From: Lacihabitans soyangensis
Lineage (GTDB): Bacteria; Bacteroidota; Bacteroidia; Cytophagales; Spirosomataceae
Assembly: GCF_024343775.1 (NCBI RefSeq)
Contig: NZ_RJUF01000179.1
Location: 1-47,714 of the forward strand
Reading direction: 5' to 3'
Length of the DNA stretch: 47,714 nt
The notes under the pieces are model-generated. The model did no database searches and was not told where the DNA came from. It saw only the letters and a program-made list of their open reading frames with translations. Below are positions 1 to 8,073 of this stretch, in pieces. Numbering within the stretch: the first letter of the stretch is position 1; every line of letters starts with the position of its first letter. A program made the translations under genes and the position numbers.

Positions 1-462
1 GTTCTTAGCAAAGAAACCGCTTATAAAATGATTCACCTGATGCGAGGAGCCACGGCTCCAGGCGGTCCTGCAGTGGGCTTGGGTCGTTTTGGGGTTTTGG
101 ATGGCAACGAGGTGGCCGCCAAAACAGGTACTACTTCTAATTTCTCTGACGGCTGGTTTATGGGTATGACCCAAGACCTTATTGGTGGAGTTTGGGTAGG
201 TGGAGAAGACCGTGCCATTCACTTCCAGAGTATTGAGCAAGGCCAAGGTGCACGCGTAGCCATGCCGGCTTGGGGTATGTTTATGCAAAAAGTATATGCA
301 GACAAAGGCATAGAATTTAAGAAGACGAAGTTTGTAATTCCTGAAGGAATCAGAATAGTAGGTGATTGTGTTCTGAATCCAAATGAAGGTTTCCCTGTGC
401 CGCAGGGTGAAACAGGTACACAACCTGCCTTAAAACCTGCCGACGACGATGAGTTGCTCTAG
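1..462 (+). CDS. Penicillin-binding protein 1A-type transpeptidase, C-terminal part (5' end outside window)
   Basis: This is the C-terminal end of a class A penicillin-binding protein, which cross-links peptidoglycan in the periplasm. The frame is open from base 1, so the start and the glycosyltransferase domain lie upstream of the window. The visible part has the KTG box (K-T-G-T-T) followed by S-D-G-W-F-M-G and G-G-V-W-V-G, the usual end of a PBP1A transpeptidase domain. The tail is Pro-rich and acidic (ends D-D-D-E-L-L), as is common in these enzymes. The catalytic Ser motif SxxK is outside the window. The class A assignment rests on overall similarity; a PBP1C-type or other bifunctional PBP cannot be excluded from this fragment. 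Confidence 0.88.
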   Translation, partial: VLSKETAYKMIHLMRGATAPGGPAVGLGRFGVLDGNEVAAKTGTTSNFSDGWFMGMTQDLIGGVWVGGEDRAIHFQSIEQGQGARVAMPAWGMFMQKVYADKGIEFKKTKFVIPEGIRIVGDCVLNPNEGFPVPQGETGTQPALKPADDDELL

Positions 463-499
463 GGATGATTTGATAAATTATACGGAATAATTCCTCCCA

Positions 500-1477
500 A
501 TGCCTTTTAAAATACTTCTTCTCTTGTGTTTGTCAGCAAGTTTTGGTTGGGATTCCACGCCATACAGGACACTTCAAGGTCAAGCTCAGGGTAGTACCTA
601 CAGAATAATTTATGAGGATAAAACCAGTGCCGATTTTTCAAAATCAATAGATAGTTTGTTCCAGTTAATAGATGCCAGTATGTCCCTGTGGGATAGCAAT
701 TCTTTGATATCTAGAATAAATGCCAATAAAAACCTCGGGCCTTTCGATGCACATTTCGAAGAGGTTTTCATTAAATCCCAACAGATCTCTAAAAATACAA
801 AAGGCTATTTTGACATAACCGTTGGTCCGTTGGTAAAGGCTTGGGGATTCTCTAAAACCAAAGGTTTTGCAAGCCCTACTGATTTACAAATAGATAGCCT
901 CAGAAAGCTTGTAAATTACAAAAATGTCAGCCTTAAAGACGGGGGGATAACCAAGAAATATCCTGAAATTCAATTGGACTTCAACGCCATCGCCCAAGGT
1001 TATACGGTAGACCTGATTGCTGAGTATTTAACAAAAAAGGGCATCTCAAATTTTTTGATAGAAATAGGTGGCGAAGTCAGAGCCAAAGGGAAAAATCAAC
1101 AAGGGGAGTTTTGGAAAGTAGGAGTTGAAAACCCTTCGGATGAGAACAAACTACAAGCTATTTTGGCTCTAAATGATAAGTCTTTGGCCACTTCTGGTAG
1201 TTATCGTAAGTTTTTTTTGAAAGACGGCAAAAAGTTTTCACATGCTATAGATCCCCATTTGGGTAGGCCTGTTTCACATAATTTGTTGAGTATTACCGTT
1301 CTTGCAAATGATTGTGCCACAGCGGATGCTTATGCTACCGCGTTTTTGGTTATGGGATTGGAGAAAGCCAAATTAATTGCACAAAAGCAAAAGATAGATT
1401 TTTTTGCCATTTATGAAGAAAATGGAAAGATCCAGACTTACTCTTCTGAGGGGTTCAAAGGAGCTAAACTAGACTGA
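500..1477 (+). CDS. apbE: FAD:protein FMN transferase, ApbE family
   Basis: ApbE enzymes attach FMN from FAD to a Thr/Ser of exported flavoproteins such as NqrB/NqrC, using Mg2+. The 325-residue protein has a hydrophobic N-terminus (export signal, MPFKILLLLCLSASFG). In order it shows S-M-S-L-W-D-S-N-S-L (FAD-binding start of the domain), G-Y-F-D-I-T-V-G-P-L, D-F-N-A-I-A-Q-G-Y-T-V-D, an I-G-G-E-V motif, the S-H-A-I-D-P-H-L-G-R-P block, and D-C-A-T-A-D-A-Y-A-T-A near the C-terminus with the metal-binding Asp/Thr. Length and motif order match the family. It starts 37 bp after the PBP gene and may share its transcript. The flavoprotein substrate is not visible in the window. Confidence 0.93.
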   Translation: MPFKILLLLCLSASFGWDSTPYRTLQGQAQGSTYRIIYEDKTSADFSKSIDSLFQLIDASMSLWDSNSLISRINANKNLGPFDAHFEEVFIKSQQISKNTKGYFDITVGPLVKAWGFSKTKGFASPTDLQIDSLRKLVNYKNVSLKDGGITKKYPEIQLDFNAIAQGYTVDLIAEYLTKKGISNFLIEIGGEVRAKGKNQQGEFWKVGVENPSDENKLQAILALNDKSLATSGSYRKFFLKDGKKFSHAIDPHLGRPVSHNLLSITVLANDCATADAYATAFLVMGLEKAKLIAQKQKIDFFAIYEENGKIQTYSSEGFKGAKLD

Positions 1478-1510
1478 AAATAAAAGAGCCTCATTTTTTC
1501 GGAGGCTCTT
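1476..1510 (-). terminator. Rho-independent terminator between convergent genes
   Basis: A perfect 9-bp stem (AAGAGCCTC at 1484-1492 with GAGGCTCTT at 1502-1510) has a 9-nt loop. On the minus strand it is followed by TTTTATTTTC, so it mainly serves the isomerase-like gene. The plus-strand side lacks a T run. Confidence 0.75.
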
Positions 1511-1518
1511 CGAGAGTT

Positions 1519-2415
1519 TTAAACGTCACATATTTCTACACATCGTTTGAGCGATGCCAGCATACCTTCTTTATCTTTTGGAGTTGGTACAAATTCTTGA
1601 CCGAGGTATCCTTTGTAGCCTGAGTCAATAATCGCCTTCACCACGGCCGGGTAATAAATTTCTTGGGTATTGTCTATTTCTTTTCTGCCCGGCATGCCCC
1701 CCGTGTGATAATGACTGATGTATTTGCCGTATCTTCTAACATTTCGAATGTGGTCGCCATGCATACTTTGCATGTGGAAAATGTCGTAGAGCATCTTGAA
1801 GCTCTCTGAATTTACCATTTCGCACAAAGCGACTCCCCACTCTATGGTGTCACACATGTAGTCGGGATGACTATCTTTAGAACTCAGGAGTTCCATTGTC
1901 AGTATAACCCCGTTTTTCTCACAAGTGGGTATCAATTTTCTGATGATTTTTGCACAATTCATCATGCCCGTCAGGTCGGTCATTCCATTTCTATTGCCCG
2001 AGAAACAAATCAGATTTTTTATTCCGTTAGCAGCTGCGTGCGGAATTAGTTCTTCGTACAATTTTATCAATTCCTCATGGTTTTTAGGATTGTTGAAGAA
2101 ATTATGCAAACCCATGCCTTTAGGCCATTCGCCCCAACCGATAGCACAAGTAAGGCCGTATTGCTTCAGTATCGGCCATTCTTTCGGTCCAGTTAGTTCG
2201 ATTGAAGCCATGCCGATGTCTTTAACTCCTTGGCAGAGTTCTTCGAATGGAATGGAGCCATAACACCACCGACATACCGAGTGTTTGATGTTGCTTTTCA
2301 ATGGTAAATTGGTTCTGGTTTCTGCCGCTTTTACAGTTGAAATACCTGCAAATGATACTGCGGAGGCCGTTCCGAGAGATCGGAGTACGTTTCTTCTAGA
2401 GGTTTTGTTTTTCAT
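1519..2415 (-). CDS. TAT-exported sugar phosphate isomerase/epimerase-like protein (xylose isomerase-like TIM barrel)
   Basis: The protein has 298 residues. The N-terminus has a twin-arginine signal (T-S-R-R-N-V-L-R-S-L-G) followed by a hydrophobic stretch and K-A-A-E, so it should be exported folded. The rest looks like an AP-endonuclease-2/xylose-isomerase-like TIM barrel of the hydroxypyruvate isomerase type. Visible metal-ligand-type segments are T-M-E-L-L, L-Y-D-I-F-H-M-Q, H-Y-H-T-G-G and G-Q-E-F-V-P. Such proteins isomerise or epimerise small sugars or keto acids with a divalent metal; the substrate cannot be read from sequence. It converges on apbE, with a terminator between them. The family call is good; a specific activity such as hydroxypyruvate isomerase is only a possibility. 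Confidence 0.83.
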   Translation of the reverse strand: MKNKTSRRNVLRSLGTASAVSFAGISTVKAAETRTNLPLKSNIKHSVCRWCYGSIPFEELCQGVKDIGMASIELTGPKEWPILKQYGLTCAIGWGEWPKGMGLHNFFNNPKNHEELIKLYEELIPHAAANGIKNLICFSGNRNGMTDLTGMMNCAKIIRKLIPTCEKNGVILTMELLSSKDSHPDYMCDTIEWGVALCEMVNSESFKMLYDIFHMQSMHGDHIRNVRRYGKYISHYHTGGMPGRKEIDNTQEIYYPAVVKAIIDSGYKGYLGQEFVPTPKDKEGMLASLKRCVEICDV

Positions 2416-2639
2416 TATTAAGATTGATTGAATAGTTCTTTATCTAAAATCGTTTTAGCGAAATAAAACGTATTTTATCGAAAATATGGGCTACAAATCT
2501 GACAGCTTCAATTTTTTCTAAAAATAAGCTTCTTTGAGGCTTTACCCAAATTAATTAAATATTTTATCTATGATTTTTATCATTTTTAATTTATTTTTGA
2601 AATAGAACCTTTGTGGAGGAATAAAACATAATAATTGAT

Positions 2640-3347
2640 ATGGACGCTAAAACACTTGAGAACCTTGTTGAAACCAACAAAATGTATCAGCTTGTAACAG
2701 AACGACTTGAAGTAATTGACCCAGCGGCACAGGATATCTACGCTAGGTTTAATATGGAGTCGGAGTTGATGGAGGTTATTTTGGAACTTTATCACAACGA
2801 CGAGGATAACTTTCCTTTTCAAAAACTCCAGAAGTTTTCGCTGGAGCAAGTGCTGGCATATTTGCAAGCCTCTCACAAGTTTTATTTGTCCAAAAAGCTA
2901 CCTGAAATTGAGCAAACGATGATGCATATTTTCAATAAGTATGGATCTACACATCAAATACTAGCGAGTCTTACTTCCTTCTTCAATGACTACAAAAATC
3001 GTTTGGTGGAGCATATCAGAATGGAAGAAAAGACGTTTTTCCCTTATATCAAAAGTTTAATATCGGCCTCAAAAGGAGAAATGACCACTCAAGAAACCAA
3101 AACTCTCTTGAGCGAATGTTCAATAGCCTCTTTTGACGACAACCACGATCCGATTGAGGACGATTTGAAAACGGTATCCTCTATTATCCATAGTTATTCA
3201 TTAAACGAGGAAACGCCTCTCCCTTACCGTGTTTTTTTGAACCAAGTGGAACTTTTTGAAATGGAGCTTCGCAAGCATGCTATTATTGAAGATCACGTAT
3301 TGGCACCAATGGCCAGAGAATTGGAAGCTAAACTGAAGGCCGCTTAG
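2640..3347 (+). CDS. Hemerythrin-like di-iron protein (RIC/YtfE/ScdA-like)
   Basis: This 235-residue soluble protein carries the full hemerythrin ligand set in the expected order: His79, His125 with Glu129 (H-x3-E), His169, and His213 with Glu217 (H-x3-E). This matches the di-iron proteins that repair iron-sulfur clusters after nitrosative or oxidative damage (RIC, YtfE, ScdA). Unlike ScdA it lacks an N-terminal DUF542 domain with its Cys; the first 75 residues are an acidic helical segment of unknown role. It is a single transcription unit with about 220 bp of non-coding sequence upstream. A role in stress repair is inferred from the family; oxygen or NO sensing is an alternative. Confidence 0.85.
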   Translation: MDAKTLENLVETNKMYQLVTERLEVIDPAAQDIYARFNMESELMEVILELYHNDEDNFPFQKLQKFSLEQVLAYLQASHKFYLSKKLPEIEQTMMHIFNKYGSTHQILASLTSFFNDYKNRLVEHIRMEEKTFFPYIKSLISASKGEMTTQETKTLLSECSIASFDDNHDPIEDDLKTVSSIIHSYSLNEETPLPYRVFLNQVELFEMELRKHAIIEDHVLAPMARELEAKLKAA

Positions 3348-3376
3348 AATTTCGGAGATTCTGATTTTTATTGAAC

Positions 3377-4681
3377 CTAAGACTGTTTCATTTTTAGTTT
3401 TAGTTCGCAGGCACTTCTGCCTATGCGTTTACCGTTTTTGAGACCTTCTTCGTTTGACATACGATAATGAATGCCACCGTATAGTCTTGAAAGAGCTGCT
3501 TCTTGAGCAAATTCAAAAAAAGTATCGAACGAACGAGGTTTGAGGCCTCTTTCGGCGTGAGAAAAGTCGGTAAAGCGGTAGTTATAACCAAACATGTCTG
3601 ATAGTACGGCCGCAGTGGCTCCAGAAACCGTTCCGTGGCCTGAGGTGTATTCAGGAAAAGGCGGGGTGTCGAGCAAAGGTTTCCAGTTTGGGTCAATAGC
3701 CGTGTTTATGAAACTGATTGGCCTCAGGATGTTGTATCGAAACTTGCATTTCCAACATGACACAAAAGCATCGTTGACAGCAATACCCAATCTACAAAGG
3801 GTTTCTGCTGTTTTGGCTAAATCAAAGTTTTCTTTTTTTATCAACTGCAAGGCTATCGAAATGCCATGACCAGGAGGAGTGAATGTTTTGCCAGCATCAT
3901 CGGACCAAAAAAGTGCTATTTCTTTTTGCTCCTCGTTGAGGTTTTTACCCACACTGTAAACTTCAAGGGCTTGCGAAAACATCAAAGAAGAGTTACCTAT
4001 TTCGCATCGAGGAGGTACGGGAAGTTCGAAATCAGCATTTCCTTTTATGAATGTGCGATTTGTACCCCAATAGGGTTGAAGGGCCATTTGGTTGCCCACG
4101 GGTGTCCACATGCAAGAGCCTGGTGAACTTTTAAAATCCTTCGGGAAATTATTCTTTTCGGCATGGTGACCACCGTCTGTTTTTGAGTATTTAAAGATAG
4201 CTTTGGCTATTTCTTCCCCATACTTTACCGATGCCTTGTACGTGTTTTCATTATCCTTAAACTTAGCATTTAAGGCATCTCTTAACTCAAGAATTTTTGG
4301 CTTATTTTCTTTATGATTAGCTGCGTAAAGTTCCTGAACTATAAGAGCTTGGGCATTATTAGCAACAATTTGCCAGTCATAAACTTGGTTCTTGTCTGGG
4401 AGTGGCAATTTTTCAAATTCTTGTAAAACGCCAACCAAAGATTTGTAATCTGGGGAGCCGTGAACCAAAGACTCGTAAAGTGTAAGTCCCGTGTAACCCA
4501 ATGCCCGAGAAACTACTGGAGGGGTAAAACCCGGTGTTTGGGGAATTAACTTTAGTTGTAGATCAAACCATCGGCTAGCAACTTCGTGATTCAGCTGCGG
4601 TACTTTTTTTTGGCTGTGTCCGCTTTGGAAAGTCAGAAAAAGTATTAAAAGAGATAATATTTTGACTATTTTTTGTTGCAA
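3377..4681 (-). CDS. Vanadium-dependent haloperoxidase-like protein (PAP2 superfamily), copy 1
   Basis: Vanadium haloperoxidases oxidise halides with H2O2; the fold is shared with PAP2 phosphatases. The complete vanadate-binding signature is present: Lys313-x6-Arg320-Pro, T-S-G-H at 346-349, and S-R-L-Y-G-G-I-H at 398-405 (Arg399, His405). An N-terminal signal peptide ends near F-Q-S-G-H-S-Q with no lipobox, so this copy is probably periplasmic or secreted. The start is TTG at 4681: an in-frame stop lies three codons upstream and no ATG occurs before residue 190. It follows the second copy by 47 bp on the same strand, probably in one operon. Whether it is a haloperoxidase or an acid phosphatase cannot be settled from sequence alone. 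Confidence 0.87.
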   Translation of the reverse strand: MQQKIVKILSLLILFLTFQSGHSQKKVPQLNHEVASRWFDLQLKLIPQTPGFTPPVVSRALGYTGLTLYESLVHGSPDYKSLVGVLQEFEKLPLPDKNQVYDWQIVANNAQALIVQELYAANHKENKPKILELRDALNAKFKDNENTYKASVKYGEEIAKAIFKYSKTDGGHHAEKNNFPKDFKSSPGSCMWTPVGNQMALQPYWGTNRTFIKGNADFELPVPPRCEIGNSSLMFSQALEVYSVGKNLNEEQKEIALFWSDDAGKTFTPPGHGISIALQLIKKENFDLAKTAETLCRLGIAVNDAFVSCWKCKFRYNILRPISFINTAIDPNWKPLLDTPPFPEYTSGHGTVSGATAAVLSDMFGYNYRFTDFSHAERGLKPRSFDTFFEFAQEAALSRLYGGIHYRMSNEEGLKNGKRIGRSACELKLKMKQS

Positions 4682-4728
4682 AATTTTCTAGACAAATTTC
4701 ATCTATGGTAAAACTACAAAGAATTCTA

Positions 4729-6057
4729 CTATTTCTTGAATTTTAAATTTAAAATATTTTGGGCTATTGCTTTGCCATTATCATATCCATTGGTGCAGGA
4801 AAATTCGTAGTGAATACCACCATAAAGTCTTGACATTGAAGTTTCATTGCCATATTTTTCAAAGTTCTCATATTTTCTTTTCGGAAATATACCTTCGTAT
4901 GTGTTGTCTTCGAAGGCATAAGTTTTGCCCAATATACTTTCCATTATTGTAACCAAAGCACCGGCGGCAGTACTATGGCCCGAGGCATAATCTGGAAATG
5001 GGGGATTGGCTAAAAGAGGAACCCAGTTTTTGTCCATCGTTTGTTTGATGTAAGTACTTGGACGCATTAAATAGTACTTGTATTTGCCTCGCCAGCATCC
5101 TATGAACGCATCGTTGAGGGCTAATCCCAATTTTACATAGGCCAGTGCTGTTTCATCTAGTTTTGCTTTTTTCTTAAGAAAGATATCTCGAGCAACATTG
5201 AAATGGTGCCCTGGTGGGGTTATGGTACCTGTGCCGTCTGCGAAAAAGTTGGCAATCGCTTTTTCCTCCGCACTCAAATTTTTTGAAACGTCATATACTT
5301 TTTTGGCTTCTGCAAAAAAAGTGGTGTTTTTTTCGAATGAGAAAGGAATCGGAATCTTCAGTTTATCTTCTGTATTGGCTTTTACCAATGTACGGTTTTG
5401 ACCCCAAGAAGGAAGTAAAGGAATAAGTTGAGTACCTGTAGGTCTCCAATAACCTATGCCTGATGGTAATACATAATTCTGAGGGAAGTTTGTAAGGTGA
5501 CCATTAGCACCGCCGTCGGTTTTCGAATATTCGTGGATGGCAGTAGCCAAAAGTGCCCCGTAACGCACAGATCTATCAATTACTTCATCTGTCGAACCTA
5601 TTTTAAGCTTTGTTTCATATACGCTTCTTACCGAGTCGAGCTTGCTTTTGTTTTTGTCGCTTGTGGTCAGAAATAATTGTGTCAGTAGGGTATATTGTGC
5701 TACACTCGCAACCAAGCCCCAGTTATAGATTTTGGTTGTGTCGGCAATTGGAAGCATGACCAATCCATTTAATTGTCCTTTCAAGGAATTGTGTCCGGGT
5801 ATGCCGGCCACCACACTTTCGTAAAGTGCTAATGAGGCATAACCCAATGACCTCGAGGCCACGGGTGGGGTAAACCCGGGAGTCGTTTTTATTAAATCTA
5901 GATGTATTTTTAACCAATCAGAGGCCAAGTCTCCATCAAATGTTGATGCCAGAGGTGATGGATTTACGATCACGGGGTCAACATCTTCTGCACCTTTTTT
6001 ACAAGATACGAAGGAGATAAAGGCAAGCATAGTGAAAAGGACAAATTTGGCTTTCAT
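4729..6057 (-). CDS. Vanadium-dependent haloperoxidase-like lipoprotein, copy 2
   Basis: The 442-residue product is related to its downstream neighbour. A lipoprotein signal peptide ends at Cys19 (F-V-S-C-K-K). Vanadate-site residues are all present: Lys325-x6-Arg332-Pro, A-S-G-H at 358-361, and S-R-L-Y-G-G-I-H at 409-416. The N-terminal half shares P-G-F-T-P-P-V, S-R, L-G-Y and L-Y-E-S with copy 1 and S-R-x-L-G-Y with copy 4, so the copies are paralogues. It is the first gene of a minus-strand pair, read away from the CBS gene across a non-coding region of about 315 bp. Halide specificity and actual peroxidase activity are unknown. Confidence 0.87.
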   Translation of the reverse strand: MKAKFVLFTMLAFISFVSCKKGAEDVDPVIVNPSPLASTFDGDLASDWLKIHLDLIKTTPGFTPPVASRSLGYASLALYESVVAGIPGHNSLKGQLNGLVMLPIADTTKIYNWGLVASVAQYTLLTQLFLTTSDKNKSKLDSVRSVYETKLKIGSTDEVIDRSVRYGALLATAIHEYSKTDGGANGHLTNFPQNYVLPSGIGYWRPTGTQLIPLLPSWGQNRTLVKANTEDKLKIPIPFSFEKNTTFFAEAKKVYDVSKNLSAEEKAIANFFADGTGTITPPGHHFNVARDIFLKKKAKLDETALAYVKLGLALNDAFIGCWRGKYKYYLMRPSTYIKQTMDKNWVPLLANPPFPDYASGHSTAAGALVTIMESILGKTYAFEDNTYEGIFPKRKYENFEKYGNETSMSRLYGGIHYEFSCTNGYDNGKAIAQNILNLKFKK

Positions 6058-6372
6058 TAAATTAAGCTTTTTTAATGTTATTTACTCAAAAACCTTGCCA
6101 AATGGCTTTTATAGATAGGTTTAAGCCTCGAGAAGGCATTTTTATATTCCCAAATAGAGCTTTTTGGTTTACTTTTTCGATGTATCGAGGTTCTAAATTT
6201 AATTGGGCGAACGAGGTTTATATTACTTTGGAGGTAGAGAGTCTATGGTGATTGTATGGTTAAAGATGAATCGAAATGAAAATATGATGGGCTAATTCAT
6301 CATTTTTTATACATTTTACTTGATTTTTCTAATAGTTTTACATACTTTGGTTATCTAAAAAACCTAAACATC
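6058..6372. other. Non-coding divergent promoter region
   Basis: No gene is seen. The stretch separates the minus-strand haloperoxidase pair from the CBS gene and must hold both promoters. A near-consensus promoter for the CBS gene is TTG at 6320-6322, 20 nt, then TACTTTG at 6343-6349, one base short of the TAnnTTTG consensus. Confidence 0.5.
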
Positions 6373-6810
6373 ATGCCTACGTCTGTAAAAACTATTTTGA
6401 ATAACAAAAAGATAAAGTCTATTCTTTCGGTTCTTCCATCAGCCACTGTTTTTGAGGCTCTGGAGGTGATGAGCCAGCATAATATTGGTGCTTTGTTGGT
6501 AATGGAAAACGACAAACTAGTAGGTATTTTTTCAGAGAGAGATTATGCTCGAAAAGGAATTGTACAGGGAAGAAGTGCTAAAACTACTGTGATAGCCGAC
6601 GTGATGACCCCTAACGTGTACACTGTGGAATCTAAAATGACTTCAAAGGATTGTATGGAAATAATGAACGCACGGAAATTCAGACACTTGCCTGTGGTTG
6701 ACGACGGTAATGTAGTTGGTGTACTAAGCGTTGGGGATATTGTAGGTGCTATTCTTGACGAGCAAAAAGAACACATTAAATATCTTGAAAGTTATATTGT
6801 AAACGGATAA
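6373..6810 (+). CDS. CBS-domain pair protein
   Basis: The protein has 145 residues and consists of two CBS repeats (about residues 13-70 and 77-135), which form one Bateman module. The repeats show the usual S-x-x-A-T-V-F-E-A-L, I-G-A-L-L-V-M, G-I-F-S-E-R-D-Y-A and R-H-L-P-V-V-D-D-G-N-V-V-G-V-L-S-V-G-D patterns. Such stand-alone modules bind adenine nucleotides and regulate partner enzymes or channels. No catalytic domain is attached and the partner is not evident. The final codons and stop lie in a 21-bp tandem duplication (see the repeat entry). Confidence 0.9.
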   Translation: MPTSVKTILNNKKIKSILSVLPSATVFEALEVMSQHNIGALLVMENDKLVGIFSERDYARKGIVQGRSAKTTVIADVMTPNVYTVESKMTSKDCMEIMNARKFRHLPVVDDGNVVGVLSVGDIVGAILDEQKEHIKYLESYIVNG

Positions 6811-6837
6811 TATTTAATTGTAAACGGATAATATTTA
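6796..6837. repeat. 21-bp perfect tandem duplication across a stop codon
   Basis: Two exact adjacent copies (6796-6816 and 6817-6837) contain the core GTAAACGGATAATATTTA. The first copy includes the last codons (I-V-N-G) and TAA stop of the CBS gene. The second lies just after the stop and repeats the same codons and stop in frame, giving a back-up stop. Confidence 0.95.
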
Positions 6838-6862
6838 AGAGTATATACTTCTTAAAGATATA

Positions 6863-6898
6863 AAAAAAGCACTTGAGGGTTTTCTCAAGTGCTTTTTT
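6863..6898. terminator. Bidirectional rho-independent terminator
   Basis: A 15-bp perfect stem, AAAAAAGCACTTGAG paired with CTCAAGTGCTTTTTT, encloses a 6-nt loop. It has A/T runs at both ends, so it can stop both the CBS transcript and the convergent terC-like transcript. Confidence 0.92.
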
Positions 6899-6914
6899 CT
6901 ATTATTAGCCTATC

Positions 6915-7979
6915 TTAATTGGCAGGTTTTTCTTCTTTCGGAGGGAACAACAGTGAAGCACCTATGCTCACTCCCAAAATCAAAACGATTACAATCAATG
7001 AATGTAAATTGGTGAAGCCAATACCCTCTAACCAATGGTGAGCGAGCATTTTTACTCCAATAAACGTTAAAAGAACACCCAAGCCGTATTTCAAATAAGC
7101 AAACATATCAATGATATTCACCAAGAAAAAGAACATCGAACGTAAACCCATAATGGCGAATACATTAGAGAAAAATACAATGTAAGGGTCTTTGGTGATA
7201 CTAAAAATGGCAGGAATGGAGTCCACCGCAAATATAACATCGGTGAAAGCAATTACGACTATAACCACAAACAAGGGCGTGATATACAGTTTGTTGGCTC
7301 TGTATTTGTGTCTAAAAAAGAACCTGTCAGAGACGAATTTTTCATAAACATTGAAAAATCTTGAGGTGACTTTTACCGCTGGATGGTTTTTGGTGTCTAT
7401 GTCTTCTTCCTCATCTTTAGAGAAGAGAATTTTGATACCTGTATAAACCAAAAACGCCCCGAAAACCAAAAGGATCCACTCGAATTTCTGAATAAGGGCA
7501 GCTCCCAAGAATATAAAGATGAAACGCAAAACAATAGATCCGAGAATTCCCCACACCAAAACGTCTTTATAGTTTTTCTTTCTGACTCCGAAAGAATTGA
7601 AAATCAGGATAAACACAAAAATATTATCTACTGAAAGCGAGTACTCTACCAAATAACCTGTGATGTACTCCAAGGCCATGTTGTTCTGGAAAATCTTAAG
7701 ATTTTCAGCATAGTCTGAGCCAAGCTTTAGGTTTTTATAGTACAATTGTTGAATAGTATCCAAATGACTCGCATCGCTGATGTCATGTATAAAATATCCA
7801 TAGTTTCTAAGGAAAAAGTAAAAGCCAATTGAAAGTCCCACCCAAATGGCACTCCAAAATGCGGCTTCTTTAAACTTGACAATTCCGGCCTTTTTTGGGC
7901 TAAAAGCCCCGAGGTCGAGGAGCATTACAAATATTACAAATATGGCAAAAGCCCCAAAAAACAAAACTTCGTTAGACAT
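6915..7979 (-). CDS. TerC/Alx-family integral membrane protein
   Basis: This 354-residue protein has about nine predicted membrane helices. TerC-family hallmarks are S-V-D-N-I-F-V-F in the central part and A-V-D-S-I-P-A-I-F-S-I-T further on, whose acidic residues lie in the membrane and are implicated in metal transport. E. coli Alx and Bacillus TerC-type proteins handle manganese, with links to pH and to metalation of secreted proteins. A charged cytoplasmic segment (D-E-E-E-D-I-D-T-K-N) lies between the halves. The gene is monocistronic, converging on the CBS gene. Metal export is inferred from the family. No yybP-ykoY-type riboswitch was recognised upstream. Confidence 0.87.
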   Translation of the reverse strand: MSNEVLFFGAFAIFVIFVMLLDLGAFSPKKAGIVKFKEAAFWSAIWVGLSIGFYFFLRNYGYFIHDISDASHLDTIQQLYYKNLKLGSDYAENLKIFQNNMALEYITGYLVEYSLSVDNIFVFILIFNSFGVRKKNYKDVLVWGILGSIVLRFIFIFLGAALIQKFEWILLVFGAFLVYTGIKILFSKDEEEDIDTKNHPAVKVTSRFFNVYEKFVSDRFFFRHKYRANKLYITPLFVVIVVIAFTDVIFAVDSIPAIFSITKDPYIVFFSNVFAIMGLRSMFFFLVNIIDMFAYLKYGLGVLLTFIGVKMLAHHWLEGIGFTNLHSLIVIVLILGVSIGASLLFPPKEEKPAN

Positions 7980-8073
7980 ATATCTTATAATTACTGAAAA
8001 CTGAATTAAGTCGCAATTTGCACAAAAAAATGCAAAAATGGGTAGTTTTAGGCGTAAATACTATGCAAGTACT

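Noticed and set aside
7980-8073. yybP-ykoY-type riboswitch upstream of the TerC-like gene
   Set aside because: The gap is only about 90 bp and no matching conserved bulge or helix pattern was recognised.
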